A DNA stretch of 64,000 nucleotides from Microbacterium sp. 4R-513. Its GTDB lineage: Bacteria > Actinomycetota > Actinomycetes > Actinomycetales > Microbacteriaceae. Made by a program: the position numbers and the translations under genes. The notes beneath the pieces are model-generated. The model was not told the DNA's origin. It worked only from the letters and a program-made list of their open reading frames with translations, and did no database searches. Shown in pieces: positions 1 to 9,475 of this stretch; within the stretch, counting starts at the first letter, position 1; each line of letters opens with the position of its first letter. The DNA lies in the NCBI RefSeq assembly GCF_011046485.1, contig NZ_CP049256.1, positions 3,348,001 to 3,412,000 on the forward strand. Reading direction: 5' to 3'.

Positions 1-1
1 G

Positions 2-154
2 GGGCAGCTCATCGGCCCGCTCCTCGGCGCGGGACTCGTCGCCCTCGTCGGCGGGTTCTGGCTGCTCTTCCTGGTCGGCGGCATCCTGTCGATCGCCGGC
101 GGCCTCACGACGTACGCGATCCGCACGCCTGAGCGGGTGCCCTCAGCTGCCTGA
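2..154 (+). CDS. MFS-type transporter, C-terminal fragment
   Basis: The window opens inside this gene. Reading from base 2, the last 50 residues are a glycine-rich hydrophobic segment (GPLLGAGLVALVGGFWLLF, then a second membrane stretch) ending in a short polar tail and TGA at 152-154. This looks like the last one or two membrane helices of a major facilitator superfamily permease; substrate cannot be told. Its 3' end overlaps the 3' end of the convergent hydrolase gene by 12 bases. The family call rests only on the helix-Gly pattern and is tentative. Confidence 0.5.
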   Translation, partial: GQLIGPLLGAGLVALVGGFWLLFLVGGILSIAGGLTTYAIRTPERVPSAA

Positions 155-868
155 GGCCTCGAGGGTCGTGAGAGCGACCTCCAGAACGGCGTTGAACACC
201 TGTGGGCGCATCACGGTGACGTGATGGGTCGTCCGGGGCACGACGATCAGCTCGGCGCGGGGCGCGACCCTCAGGAAGAGGCGCTCGTTGACGCGCAGCT
301 GGTCGTACTGTCCGTTCACGAACCACAGGGGCACCTCGATCCGGCGGAGCGCCGCGAGCAGGTCGAGCACCGAGAGGCTCCGCAGCGCGAGGTCCTGTGC
401 GTCGAGCGCATAGCCGCCGGCTCCGAAGTCCGCCCGCGTCTCATCCGGCAGGATGCGGTCGAGCAGGCGATCGGTGAGCCACATGCCGCGATCGGGCAGC
501 GAATCGAGCCCGCGGGCCAGCACGCGATAGGTCTGCAGCGCCAGTCCGCGGGGGATCGCGGTGCAGGATGCCGCGATGAGTCCCGCCACGGGCGGCGCGT
601 CCTCCGCGCCGATGTACTCGATCGAGAGGAGGCCGCCCATCGAGTGGCCGCAGAGCAAGACAGGGCCGGCGGCCGAGGCATCCCGGACCGCTCGGTCGAT
701 CGTCTCGAAAGCGGAGTCCAGCGTGAACGCCTGCGCCATGCGCGTCCCGTGGCCAGGAAGATCGACGGCGGTGACGGGGTTGCCGCGCCGCTCGAGATAG
801 GCCACCTGCGCGCGCCACATGGTCGCCGACGTCCGGATCCCGTGGACGAGCACCACCTGGACGGTCAT
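143..868 (-). CDS. alpha/beta hydrolase
   Basis: A 241-residue soluble alpha/beta-hydrolase-fold protein. An HG oxyanion-type motif lies at residues 9-10, the nucleophile elbow GHSMG puts the catalytic Ser at 76, a candidate acid is Asp189 (NGQYDQLR) and a candidate His is 215 or 216 (TTHHVTV), so the triad looks complete. A loop of about 80 residues between 90 and 170 would form the cap. Substrate unknown; family members include esterases, lactonases and haloperoxidase-like enzymes. The start is ATG at 866-868, with a -10-like TAATGT (minus strand, 875-880) exactly six bases upstream, so the transcript is probably leaderless. Confidence 0.85.
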   Translation of the reverse strand: MTVQVVLVHGIRTSATMWRAQVAYLERRGNPVTAVDLPGHGTRMAQAFTLDSAFETIDRAVRDASAAGPVLLCGHSMGGLLSIEYIGAEDAPPVAGLIAASCTAIPRGLALQTYRVLARGLDSLPDRGMWLTDRLLDRILPDETRADFGAGGYALDAQDLALRSLSVLDLLAALRRIEVPLWFVNGQYDQLRVNERLFLRVAPRAELIVVPRTTHHVTVMRPQVFNAVLEVALTTLEASGS

Positions 869-986
869 GCAGCCACATTACGGCCGGGGGCCTCCCAGCG
901 AGCCGTCGGCCCGGGGCGTCTCGCTATCCGTGCACCGGGAATCCGACGCGCCGGACGTGCGCGGGGGTCCGACATAGAGTGGCGGC

Positions 987-2153
987 ATGCCACGCCTCGC
1001 GGACCACATCCTCGGCATGCCGGGGTCCGGCGTGCGGCACATCCTCGAGCAGGCCCTGCGGCTCGACGATGCGATCATCCTGGCGGTCGGCGAGCCGGGG
1101 GAGGAGCCCGCCCCCGCGATCCGAGAGGCCGCCGCGGCCGCGTGGCGCGCCGGGCATGTGCGATACGGGCCCAACGGCGGCATCGCGCCGCTCCGAGCGG
1201 CGATCGTGGACAAGCTCGCGGCCGTCAACGACGTCCATGTCGACATCGAGCAGGTCTGGGTGACGGTCGGTGCGACGCAGGCTCTGCACCAGGCGATGGG
1301 CTTGACACTCGCACCGGGCGACGAGGTGCTCGTGCCCGACCCGGGGTACACGACGTTCACCATGAACGCCCACATGCTCGCGGCGGTGCCCGTTCCGTAT
1401 CAGCTCAGCCCCGCCAAGGGGTTCCAGCCCGATCTCGAGCAGCTGGAGGCGCTCGTCACGGACCGCACCCGACTGCTCATCGTCAACTCGCCCTCGAACC
1501 CGCTCGGATCCACGTTCGAGCTCGAGACGATCCGGGCGCTGCTCGACTTCGCCGCGCGGCACGACCTGTGGGTGCTGAGCGACGAATGCTACGAGGCCTT
1601 CAGCTACGGCATCCCGCATGTGAGCCCGGCATCGCTCGACCCCGACGACCGCGTGTTCTCGGTCTTCTCGACGTCGAAGACCTACGCCATGACCGGTGCG
1701 CGCGTCGGGTGGCTCGTGACGCCGAAGGGCTTCACGTCGACGATGCTGCGCGTGCAGGAGTCTGCGATCTCGTGCGTCGACATGCCGGCCCAGTATGCGG
1801 CGCTCGAGGCCATCTCCGGCCCCCAAGACCATGTGCGGGCTGCCGCCGACCACTACCGGGACAACCTCGCGGCGGCGACCGCACTTCTCGACGAGCGCGG
1901 CCTCGACTACCTCGCCCCGACGGGCGCGTTCTACCTGTGGATCGACGTCTCACATGCGACGGAGGGGGATGTCGCCGCCTGGGCCGAGCGCTTCCTGTAC
2001 GACGCGCGCGTCGCCGTCGCACCGGGCAGCGCCTTCGGTCGCACCGGCGAGGGGTGGATCCGCGTGTGCTGCGCGGCACGCCGGGACGACCTGCTCGAAG
2101 GACTCAGCCGACTCCCGGCCGCGGCATCCCGAACGGCACGGGTCGCGGGGTGA
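987..2153 (+). CDS. pyridoxal-phosphate aminotransferase, class I/II
   Basis: A 388-residue fold-type I PLP enzyme. Visible are the substrate-loop region GEPGEEP near residue 35, YGPNGG near 72, the NSPSNPLG motif near 170, SDECYE near 197 and the Schiff-base lysine K231 in STSKTYAMTGARVGW, followed by the C-terminal Arg that binds the substrate carboxylate (GWIRVC). It probably transaminates an aspartate- or aromatic-like amino acid; the exact substrate cannot be read. The ATG at 987 is preceded by TAGAGT (975-980) with a six-base gap, so the mRNA is probably leaderless. lepA follows 23 bases downstream. Confidence 0.88.
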   Translation: MPRLADHILGMPGSGVRHILEQALRLDDAIILAVGEPGEEPAPAIREAAAAAWRAGHVRYGPNGGIAPLRAAIVDKLAAVNDVHVDIEQVWVTVGATQALHQAMGLTLAPGDEVLVPDPGYTTFTMNAHMLAAVPVPYQLSPAKGFQPDLEQLEALVTDRTRLLIVNSPSNPLGSTFELETIRALLDFAARHDLWVLSDECYEAFSYGIPHVSPASLDPDDRVFSVFSTSKTYAMTGARVGWLVTPKGFTSTMLRVQESAISCVDMPAQYAALEAISGPQDHVRAAADHYRDNLAAATALLDERGLDYLAPTGAFYLWIDVSHATEGDVAAWAERFLYDARVAVAPGSAFGRTGEGWIRVCCAARRDDLLEGLSRLPAAASRTARVAG

Positions 2154-2176
2154 CCCGCCGGTAGACTGGGCCGGAT

Positions 2177-4042
2177 ATGTCCCCGCGCGCCCTGAAGCCC
2201 CTCGAGCCGTCTGCCACGGCTCCCGAGGCGATCCGCAACTTCTGCATCATCGCCCACATCGACCACGGCAAGTCGACCCTCGCCGACCGCATGCTGCAGA
2301 TCACGGGCGTCGTCGCGGACCGCGACATGCGCGCGCAGTACCTCGACCGCATGGACATCGAGCGCGAGCGCGGGATCACGATCAAGTCCCAGGCGGTGCG
2401 GATGCCGTGGGCCGCCCACGATCCGGTCACGGAGCGCGCCGAGGTGTTCGCGCTCAACATGATCGACACGCCCGGGCACGTCGACTTCACGTACGAGGTG
2501 AGCCGCTCGCTCGCAGCGTGCGAGGGCGCGATCCTCCTGGTCGACGCCGCGCAGGGGATCGAGGCGCAGACCCTCGCGAACCTCTACCTCGCCCTCGAGA
2601 ACGACCTGCACATCATCCCGGTCCTCAACAAGATCGATCTGCCCGCGGCCGACCCCGACCGATTCGCGAAGGAGCTCGCGAACCTCATCGGCGGCGATCC
2701 CGACGATGTGCTGCGAGTGAGCGGCAAGACCGGTGCGGGCGTGGAGGAGCTGCTCGACCGCATCGTGCGCGACATCCCCGCCCCGAAGGGGAATGCGGAT
2801 GCCCCTGCCCGCGCCATGATCTTCGACTCGGTGTACGACGCCTACCGCGGCGTCGTGACGTACGTCCGGATGGTCGACGGCAAGCTCGAACCTCGTGAGC
2901 GCATCCAGATGATGTCGACGAGGGCGACGCACGAGCTCCTCGAGATCGGCGTCTCGAGCCCGGAGCCGGTGCCCACGAAGGGTCTCGGCGTCGGCGAGGT
3001 GGGATACCTCATCACGGGTGTGAAGGACGTCCGCCAGTCGAAGGTCGGCGACACCATCACCAACCTGCGCAAGCCCGCGACCGAGGCCCTGCCGGGGTAC
3101 ACCGACCCCAAGCCCATGGTCTTCTCGGGCATCTACCCGATCGACGGGAGCGACTACGGCGACCTCCGCGAGGCGCTCGACAAGCTCAAGCTCTCGGATG
3201 CCTCGCTCCAGTACGAGCCCGAGACCTCGGTCGCCCTCGGCTTCGGCTTCCGCTGCGGCTTCCTCGGCCTTCTGCACCTCGAGATCATCACGGAGCGCCT
3301 CGCCCGCGAGTTCGACCTCGACCTCATCACCACGGCGCCGAGCGTCATCTACGAGGTGCTCACCGACACGGGAGAGCACGTCACCGTCACCAATCCGAGC
3401 GAGTACCCCGACGGCCGCGTCGCGTCGGTGTCCGAGCCGATGGTGAAGGCGGCCATCCTCCTGCCGAAGGACTACGTCGGCACCGTCATGGAGCTGTGCC
3501 AGGGGCGTCGCGGACAGCTCCTCGGCATGGAGTACTTCAGCGAGGAGCGGGTGGAGCTCCGCTACAACATGCCGCTCGGCGAGATCGTCTTCGACTTCTT
3601 CGACCAGCTGAAGTCGCGCACGCAGGGGTATGCGAGCCTCGACTACGAGCCGGCCGGACAGCAGGAGGCCGACCTCGTGAAGGTCGACATCCTGCTCCAG
3701 GGCGACAAGGTGGATGCCTTCAGCTCGATCGTGCACCGCGAGAAGGCTTACGCCTACGGCACGATGATGACCGAGCGCCTGCGCAAGCTCATCCCGCGCC
3801 AGCAGTTCGAGGTGCCGATCCAGGCCGCGATCGGCGCTCGCATCATCGCCCGTGAGAACATCCGCGCGATGCGCAAGGACGTGCTCGCGAAGTGCTACGG
3901 CGGTGACATCACCCGTAAGCGCAAGCTCCTCGAGAAGCAGAAGGAGGGCAAGAAGCGCATGAAGATGGTGGGGCGCGTCGAGGTCCCCCAGGAGGCCTTC
4001 ATCGCCGCGCTCTCAGGGGATGTCGAGGGCAAGCAGAAGTAG
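2177..4042 (+). CDS. lepA: elongation factor 4 (LepA) ribosomal back-translocase GTPase
   Basis: A 621-residue translational GTPase. The P-loop AHIDHGKST is at residues 26-34, DTPGH (G3) near 97 and NKID (G4) near 151, followed by the EF-G-like domains III and V and the LepA-specific C-terminal domain ending in basic Lys/Arg-rich helices. LepA is known to act on stalled or mis-translocated ribosomes and on 30S maturation. Length and order match the family. The ATG at 2177 lies nine bases after TAGACT (2162-2167), so the 5' leader would be only two or three bases. The stop TAG at 4040-4042 doubles as the start of the next gene's -10 hexamer. Confidence 0.98.
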   Translation: MSPRALKPLEPSATAPEAIRNFCIIAHIDHGKSTLADRMLQITGVVADRDMRAQYLDRMDIERERGITIKSQAVRMPWAAHDPVTERAEVFALNMIDTPGHVDFTYEVSRSLAACEGAILLVDAAQGIEAQTLANLYLALENDLHIIPVLNKIDLPAADPDRFAKELANLIGGDPDDVLRVSGKTGAGVEELLDRIVRDIPAPKGNADAPARAMIFDSVYDAYRGVVTYVRMVDGKLEPRERIQMMSTRATHELLEIGVSSPEPVPTKGLGVGEVGYLITGVKDVRQSKVGDTITNLRKPATEALPGYTDPKPMVFSGIYPIDGSDYGDLREALDKLKLSDASLQYEPETSVALGFGFRCGFLGLLHLEIITERLAREFDLDLITTAPSVIYEVLTDTGEHVTVTNPSEYPDGRVASVSEPMVKAAILLPKDYVGTVMELCQGRRGQLLGMEYFSEERVELRYNMPLGEIVFDFFDQLKSRTQGYASLDYEPAGQQEADLVKVDILLQGDKVDAFSSIVHREKAYAYGTMMTERLRKLIPRQQFEVPIQAAIGARIIARENIRAMRKDVLAKCYGGDITRKRKLLEKQKEGKKRMKMVGRVEVPQEAFIAALSGDVEGKQK

Positions 4043-4052
4043 GCTGGAATCC

Positions 4053-4703
4053 ATGCGCCGCGGGACGTTCAAGGACGAGACCGTCGACTACGCCGCCGTC
4101 GGGGCGACGCAGGCGCCGGACCTCATGCAATATCCGCCGGAGCGCAGCACTCCCGCCGAGGAGTCGTGGCGCATCGGCAGCGGAGAAGCGCGCTTCCAGA
4201 CCGCCAGCGAGTCGCTGCTCGCGTGGGTCGCGCAGAAGGGCGCCGACCTGACGGTCAAGGACGTGCGCCCGGCATCCGGCCCGATGTACTCGGGCGTGAG
4301 CTTCGACGCCGAGGGGAACCCCATCGCGCCGAGCAGCAGCGAGGTCGAGCAGCGCTTCGACACCGACGGCACGCCGTTCGTCGCCGCCGGCACGACGATC
4401 GTCGTCGAGGGACGCGTCAAGGGCTTCAACGCCGACGGCGAACTGCGCGTCATCTTCGCGGTCGAGGAGCCCCGCCGCGTCGGGTTCGCGCTCGGGACGG
4501 TCGGCGGCTCGGTCGTCAGCGGCGAGGAGTCGTTCATGCTCGAGTGGCACGACAACGACGAGGTGTGGTTCACGGTGCGCGCCTTCGATCGCCCGGTCGC
4601 GATTCTGTACCGGATGCTGCCGACGCTCGTGCGTCGCCGCCGTCGCGAGCTCTTCACGCGCTACCTCCGCGCGATCTCGCCGCTGTACACGACACCCGCC
4701 TGA
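4053..4703 (+). CDS. DUF1990 family protein
   Basis: 216 residues if started at ATG 4053; an in-frame upstream start at 4020 lies inside lepA and is less likely. The protein matches my recollection of the DUF1990 family: a small alpha/beta protein with the GTTIVVEG, GFALGTVGGS and GEESFMLEWH segments and a basic C-terminus (RRRRRELFTRY). No catalytic function is established. TAGGCT at 4040-4045 is seven bases before the ATG and shares its TAG with the lepA stop, so the gene can be transcribed separately as a nearly leaderless mRNA. Its stop overlaps the hemW start (TGATG at 4701-4705). Confidence 0.85.
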   Translation: MRRGTFKDETVDYAAVGATQAPDLMQYPPERSTPAEESWRIGSGEARFQTASESLLAWVAQKGADLTVKDVRPASGPMYSGVSFDAEGNPIAPSSSEVEQRFDTDGTPFVAAGTTIVVEGRVKGFNADGELRVIFAVEEPRRVGFALGTVGGSVVSGEESFMLEWHDNDEVWFTVRAFDRPVAILYRMLPTLVRRRRRELFTRYLRAISPLYTTPA

Positions 4704-5920
4704 TGGGATCCGCTCTTCCCCTCGGCGAGGCCGCTCCGGCCGACGGCGCCCTGCCCTCCGAGGTCCGGGTGGATGCCGCGACGCCGTTCGGCGTCTACCT
4801 CCACGTGCCGTTCTGCCGCGTGCGCTGCGGCTACTGCGACTTCAACACCTACACATCCGGCGAGCTGCGTGGCGCCCGGCAGGACGAGTACGCCGACACC
4901 CTCCTGCACGAGGTGCGCCTCGCGGAGCGCGTTCTGGCGGACGCCGGCCCGCTGCGCCCCGCCTCGACGGTGTTCTTCGGCGGCGGCACGCCGACGCTCC
5001 TTCCGCCCGGCGACCTCGGCCGCATGCTCGCCGGGGTCCGCTCGACGTTCGGCATCGACGCCGACGCCGAGGTCACGGTCGAGGCCAACCCCGACACCGT
5101 CACCGACGCGGTCGCGGCGGAGCTCGCGGCATCCGGTGTCACGCGCCTGTCGATCGGGATGCAGTCGTCCGTGCCGCACGTGCTCGCCGCGCTCGACCGA
5201 ACGCATGATCCCCTGAACGTCGCCACCGCCGTCGCGGCGGCGCGCGGCGCGGGTCTCGACGTGAGCCTGGACCTCATCTACGGCGCGCCGGGGGAGTCCC
5301 TCGACGACTGGCGGCACTCCCTCGAGACGGCCGTCGCCCTTGAGCCCGATCACGTCTCGGCGTACGCCCTCATCATCGAGGACGGGACCAAGCTCGCCCG
5401 GCAGATCCGCCGCAACGAGGTGCCGGCCCCCGACGACGATCTGCAGGCCGACATGTACGAGCTGGCCGACGACCTCCTCGCCGCGGGGAGCTACGACTGG
5501 TACGAGGTATCGAACTGGGCCACCGACCCCGCCCATCGCTCCCGTCACAACCTCGCTTACTGGCAGGGCCACGACTGGTGGGGCTTCGGGCCGGGGGCGC
5601 ACAGCCACGTCGGCGGCGTGCGCTTCTGGAACGTCAAGCACCCCGCCGCCTACGCTCAGCGCCTCGCGCTCGGCGAGTCGCCGGCGGCCGGCAGGGAGAG
5701 GCCGGATGCCGAGGCCCGCGCGCTCGAGAGCGTTCTGCTGCGCACCCGCATCCGTGTGGGCATGCCGATCGCGGAACTCCTCGGCGAGGGGCGCCACGCG
5801 GTGGCATCCCTCATCGCCGACGGGCTCATCGACGGACCGGAGGCGCTGCATGGACGCATCGTCCTGACGCGACGCGGCCGCCTGCTCGCGGACGCCGTGG
5901 TCCGGGCGCTGACGGACTGA
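4703..5920 (+). CDS. hemW: HemW-type radical SAM heme chaperone
   Basis: 405 residues. The radical-SAM cluster motif is C38-x3-C42-x2-C45 followed by DF, the HemW signature rather than the HemN oxidase arrangement. FFGGGTPTLL and the downstream YEVSNWA and GPGAHSH segments are also typical of HemW. These proteins bind heme and deliver it to haem enzymes; they are often annotated as coproporphyrinogen dehydrogenase by similarity, which is probably wrong here. The ATG overlaps the stop of the DUF1990 gene, indicating translational coupling. Confidence 0.95.
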   Translation: MGSALPLGEAAPADGALPSEVRVDAATPFGVYLHVPFCRVRCGYCDFNTYTSGELRGARQDEYADTLLHEVRLAERVLADAGPLRPASTVFFGGGTPTLLPPGDLGRMLAGVRSTFGIDADAEVTVEANPDTVTDAVAAELAASGVTRLSIGMQSSVPHVLAALDRTHDPLNVATAVAAARGAGLDVSLDLIYGAPGESLDDWRHSLETAVALEPDHVSAYALIIEDGTKLARQIRRNEVPAPDDDLQADMYELADDLLAAGSYDWYEVSNWATDPAHRSRHNLAYWQGHDWWGFGPGAHSHVGGVRFWNVKHPAAYAQRLALGESPAAGRERPDAEARALESVLLRTRIRVGMPIAELLGEGRHAVASLIADGLIDGPEALHGRIVLTRRGRLLADAVVRALTD

Positions 5921-6074
5921 CGCGCCCGCCGACCCCGCCGCGCTCCCCGTTCCTCGCGCCGCTGTCGAGATCGCAGGATTGACGGATGCCTCGACCCCGG
6001 GGCGGTGATTCGTGCGGTTTCGGCGGGATCAGGAACGTGCGCCTCCGCGAGCGTTGCATCCCGATCCGGTAGAA

Positions 6075-6101
6075 TTGGCACTCCACTCCTGGGAGTGCCA
6101 G
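6075..6101 (+). promoter_or_regulatory. CIRCE operator upstream of hrcA
   Basis: TTGGCACTC, nine bases, then GAGTGCCAG: an inverted repeat with the exact geometry of the CIRCE element bound by HrcA (canonical TTAGCACTC-N9-GAGTGCTAA). Both arms carry compensating T-to-G/C changes that keep them complementary. A -10-like TAGAAT at 6070-6075 touches the left arm, so HrcA binding would block the promoter. It lies 30 bases before hrcA, consistent with autorepression of hrcA-dnaJ. Confidence 0.9.
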
Positions 6102-6131
6102 CCCAGGCGGATCCGGCGTGAGGAGGGCGCG

Positions 6132-7172
6132 ATGGTCACCGATCGAGGACTCCAGGTCCTGCGTGCGATCGTGCAGGACTACGTCGACACCCACGAGCCC
6201 GTCGGCAGCAAGTCCATCGTCGAGCGGCACTCGTTCGGCGTCTCGGCCGCGACGATCCGCAACGACATGGCGCTGCTCGAGGACGAAGAGCTCATCACCG
6301 CTCCGCACACCTCGTCGGGCCGCGTCCCGACCGACAAGGGCTACCGGGTCTTCGTCGACCACCTGGCGGCCTTGCGACCACTCACTCCGGCGCAGCGCCA
6401 CGCGATCGCATCGTTCCTCGACGGGCCGGGCGACCTCGACGACCTCCTGGTGCGCACCGTCCGCGCCCTCACCCAGCTCACGGGTCAGGTCGCGATCGTG
6501 CAGTACCCGTCGTTCGCGCAGGCGAGCGTCTCGCACGTCGAGCTCGTGCCGCTCGAGGGCGGTCGGCTCATCGTCATCCTCGTGACCGACACCGGCCGCG
6601 TCTCGCAGCGGCTCGTGTTCGTGCGGGAGGAGCTCGGCGACGACGTCATGGAGCGCGCACGCCGAACAGTGGGCGAGCTCATCGTGGGGCGTCATGTCCG
6701 CGACGGATCGCAGCGCGTCGACGATTTCCTCACGAAGGCCGCCGACAGCGCCGTGCCCGAGAATGCCGCGATCCTCGCGATCGTGCGGCACGTCGCCGAG
6801 GAGCTCGAGGAGTTCCGGCAGGACCGGCTCGTCATGGCGGGCGCCGCCAACCTCGCCCGGCGCGAATCGGACTTTAGGGGGAGCATCTACCCGCTCCTCG
6901 AGGCGATCGAGGAGCAGGTGACGCTGCTCCGACTAATGAGCGAGATGGTGGCCGACGACCACGGGCTCGCGACGAGCATCGGTCGCGAGAACGAGCCGTT
7001 CGGGCTGGCCGAGGCATCCGTTCTCGCGAGCGATTACGACGCGACCGGGGCACGCGCGCGCGTAGGGCTGCTCGGCCCGACGCGCATGGACTATCCGAGC
7101 AACCTGGCGACGGTGCGGGCGGTGGCCCGCTACCTGAGCCGCATGCTCGACGACGACGAGAACGCCCGCTGA
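6132..7172 (+). CDS. hrcA: heat-inducible transcription repressor HrcA
   Basis: 346 residues starting at ATG 6132 (MVTDRGLQVLRAIVQDYV). The N-terminal winged helix (residues about 1-75) carries the PVGSKSIVERH and SAATIRNDMALLEDEELI helices typical of HrcA; the C-terminal part is the GAF-like inserted and dimerisation region. HrcA represses chaperone genes at CIRCE sites and needs GroEL-assisted folding for activity in studied bacteria. A longer in-frame ORF from 6012 would run through the CIRCE element and is not the real start. dnaJ follows after 51 bases in the same direction. Confidence 0.97.
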   Translation: MVTDRGLQVLRAIVQDYVDTHEPVGSKSIVERHSFGVSAATIRNDMALLEDEELITAPHTSSGRVPTDKGYRVFVDHLAALRPLTPAQRHAIASFLDGPGDLDDLLVRTVRALTQLTGQVAIVQYPSFAQASVSHVELVPLEGGRLIVILVTDTGRVSQRLVFVREELGDDVMERARRTVGELIVGRHVRDGSQRVDDFLTKAADSAVPENAAILAIVRHVAEELEEFRQDRLVMAGAANLARRESDFRGSIYPLLEAIEEQVTLLRLMSEMVADDHGLATSIGRENEPFGLAEASVLASDYDATGARARVGLLGPTRMDYPSNLATVRAVARYLSRMLDDDENAR

Positions 7173-7223
7173 CGCGCGGCGTGACCAGACGATGCCGCGC
7201 GGGGCGCGGGCAGGAAGGCGAAT

Positions 7224-8339
7224 GTGGCTGACCACTACGAGGTCCTCGGTGTCTCGCGCGACGCGACGCCCGACGAGATCAAGAAGGCGTACCGGAGGCT
7301 CGCGCGCGAGCTCCACCCGGACGTCAACCCGGGCGAGGACGCGTCCGAGCGGTTCAAGCTCGTGACCCACGCCTACGACGTGCTGAGCGACCCCGACCAG
7401 CGCGCACGGTACGACATGGGCGGAAGCGATTCGCCGTTCGGCGGAGGCGCCGGCAACTTCGGCGGCTTCAGCGACATCTTCGAGACGTTCTTCGGAGCGG
7501 CAGCCGGCGGCCGGCAGGGTCGCCCGCGCTCGCGCCGCGAGCGGGGGCAGGACGCGCTCGTCCGCGTGACCCTCGAACTGAAGGACGTCATCTTCGGCGC
7601 GCACCGCGACCTCGACGTCGACACCGCCGTGCTCTGCGACACGTGCCAGGGATCGTGCTGCCAGCCGGGCACCTCGCCCGTCACGTGCGACATCTGCCAC
7701 GGCACGGGCCAGGTGCAGCGTCAGGTGCGGAGCCTCCTCGGCAACGTCGTCACGAGCCAGCCCTGCAACGTCTGCCAGGGCTACGGCACGACGATCCCGT
7801 ACCCGTGCGCCACGTGCCAGGGTCAGGGTCGCGTGCGCGCACGCCGCACGGTGTCGATCGACATCCCCGCCGGCGTGGAGACCGGACTGCGGCTGCAGCT
7901 CCCCGGCTCGGGCGAGGTGGGCCCTGCGGGCGGGCCGAACGGCGACCTCTACATCGAGGTCACCGTGCAGCCGCACGAGGTGTTCAGCCGCGACGGCGAC
8001 GACCTGCTCGCGACGCTCGACGTGTCGATGCCCGATGCGATCCTCGGCACGACGACGACCATCGAGTCGCTCGACGGACCGGTCGAGCTCGAGGTCCGCC
8101 CCGGCGTGCAGGCCGGCGACATCCTCACGATCAAGGGCCGGGGCATCACGCCCCTGCGCGGCACGCAGCGCGGCGACCTCCGCGTCGGCGTGCATGTCGT
8201 CACGCCCACACGCCTCGATCACAAGGAGCGCCAGCTCATCGAGGAGTTCGCCCGCAGGACGAAGGCACCCGCGCCGCACCTCGCGGAGTTCCACCAGGGG
8301 CTCTTCGCGAAGCTGCGCGACCGCTTCCGGAACGGCTGA
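7224..8339 (+). CDS. dnaJ: chaperone DnaJ (DnaJ2-type)
   Basis: 371 residues from GTG 7224 with AGGAAGG upstream. The J domain (1-65) has HPD at 31-33; a Gly/Phe-rich linker spans about 66-97; the zinc domain (138-205) has Cys pairs at 138/141, 155/158, 181/184 and 195/198; two CTD beta domains follow. The first zinc motif reads CDTCQGSC rather than CxxCxGxG, with an extra Cys next to it, so the first module is slightly degenerate although its Cys pair is present. Pairing with hrcA rather than dnaK/grpE is typical of the second DnaJ of Actinobacteria. Confidence 0.96.
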   Translation: MADHYEVLGVSRDATPDEIKKAYRRLARELHPDVNPGEDASERFKLVTHAYDVLSDPDQRARYDMGGSDSPFGGGAGNFGGFSDIFETFFGAAAGGRQGRPRSRRERGQDALVRVTLELKDVIFGAHRDLDVDTAVLCDTCQGSCCQPGTSPVTCDICHGTGQVQRQVRSLLGNVVTSQPCNVCQGYGTTIPYPCATCQGQGRVRARRTVSIDIPAGVETGLRLQLPGSGEVGPAGGPNGDLYIEVTVQPHEVFSRDGDDLLATLDVSMPDAILGTTTTIESLDGPVELEVRPGVQAGDILTIKGRGITPLRGTQRGDLRVGVHVVTPTRLDHKERQLIEEFARRTKAPAPHLAEFHQGLFAKLRDRFRNG

Positions 8340-8342
8340 CGG

Positions 8343-9104
8343 ATGCCGCTGCACTTCCTGCTGGACGGGGCGGTAAGCCCCCTGGCCGATACGCCGGGCG
8401 CGCCGCGCCCCGGCGACGCCGTGACGCTCACGGGCCAGGAGGCGCACCACGCCGCCGCAGTGCGGCGCATCCGGGTCGGCGAGGAGGTCACGGTCGGCGA
8501 CGGCCGCGGCACGTGGCTCACGGGGGAGTGCGAGTCGGTGTCGCCCAGGGAGGTCGTCGTCCGGGTGACGGGACGCGACGACGTGCCGGCGGCGACGCCG
8601 CGGGTGGTGCTCGTGCAGGCCCTCGCGAAGGGCGATCGCGACGAACTCGCCGTGCAGGCGGCGACCGAGCTGGGCGTCGATGAGATCGTGCCGTGGCAGG
8701 CTGCGCGGAGCGTGTCGCGCTGGGACGCGGCGAAGGCCGCCAAGGGCACGGCGCGGTGGGCGACGATCGCACGCGAGGCGGCGAAGCAGGCGCACCGGGC
8801 GTGGCTCCCGGAGGTCTCACCGCTCGCGACGACGGACGAACTGGTCGCGCGGGCCGCGGCATCCCGGGTCCTCGTCCTCGAGCCGACCGCCCGCGAGCCG
8901 CTCTCGAAGACGTCTCTCGACGCGACCGACCCGCGCGACATCGTGCTCGTCGTCGGCCCCGAGGGCGGGATCGCGCCTCAGGAGCTCGAGCGGCTCGCCG
9001 ACGCGGGAGCGACCCTCGTGCGGCTCGGCGACAGCGTGCTGCGCACCTCGACCGCCGGCCCGGCGTCGCTCGCGGTCGTCAGCGCGATCCTCGGCCGCTG
9101 GTAG
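8343..9104 (+). CDS. rsmE: 16S rRNA (uracil(1498)-N(3))-methyltransferase RsmE
   Basis: 253 residues, three bases after dnaJ. The N-terminal PUA-like domain contains GQEAHHAAAVRRIRVGEEV, and the C-terminal SPOUT knot has the SAM-binding VGPEGGIAPQE loop and LGDSVLRTSTAGPASLAVV. RsmE methylates U1498 of 16S rRNA on the 30S subunit. The dnaJ-rsmE pairing is common in bacteria. Start and length fit the family. Confidence 0.96.
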   Translation: MPLHFLLDGAVSPLADTPGAPRPGDAVTLTGQEAHHAAAVRRIRVGEEVTVGDGRGTWLTGECESVSPREVVVRVTGRDDVPAATPRVVLVQALAKGDRDELAVQAATELGVDEIVPWQAARSVSRWDAAKAAKGTARWATIAREAAKQAHRAWLPEVSPLATTDELVARAAASRVLVLEPTAREPLSKTSLDATDPRDIVLVVGPEGGIAPQELERLADAGATLVRLGDSVLRTSTAGPASLAVVSAILGRW

Positions 9105-9127
9105 GGGCTCGCCGTTAGACTGACGGA

Positions 9128-9475
9128 ATGAGCGAACCCTCGATCTTCACGCGCATTCTGGAGGGCGAGATCCCCTCCGAGGTCATCGCGGAGACCGAGA
9201 ACGCGTTCGCGATCCGCGACATCCATCCGCAGGCGCCCGTGCACCTGCTGGTGATCCCCAAGTCGCAGGAGTACCGCAACGTCGTCGAGCTCGCCGCCGG
9301 CGATCCCGACCTCCTCGCCGAGCTCATCGGGCTCGCCAACTCGCTCGCGGCCGAGCACGCCGGGGGAGACTTCCGGCTCGTGTTCAACACGGGTCCGAGC
9401 GCAGGGCAGACGGTGTTCCACGTCCATGCCCACGTCCTTGCCGGAGAACTCGAGGAGAAGACACTCGGTGCCTGA
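9128..9475 (+). CDS. HIT family nucleotide-binding hydrolase
   Basis: 115 residues with the histidine triad FHVHAHVLAG near the C-terminus and IPSEVIAETENAFAIRDIHPQ at the N-terminus, matching the HinT branch (purine nucleoside phosphoramidase-like). The ATG is exactly six bases after TAGACT (9116-9121), so the transcript is probably leaderless even though rsmE ends only 23 bases upstream. The 3' end overlaps the GTG of the phoH gene by eight bases. Confidence 0.95.
   Translation: MSEPSIFTRILEGEIPSEVIAETENAFAIRDIHPQAPVHLLVIPKSQEYRNVVELAAGDPDLLAELIGLANSLAAEHAGGDFRLVFNTGPSAGQTVFHVHAHVLAGELEEKTLGA

Noticed and set aside
4020..4052. Upstream start for the DUF1990 protein inside lepA
   Set aside because: The promoter-like TAGGCT and the family N-terminus support ATG 4053.
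6012..6131. Upstream extension of hrcA to 6012
   Set aside because: It would translate through the CIRCE operator and has no family similarity; ATG 6132 fits HrcA proteins.
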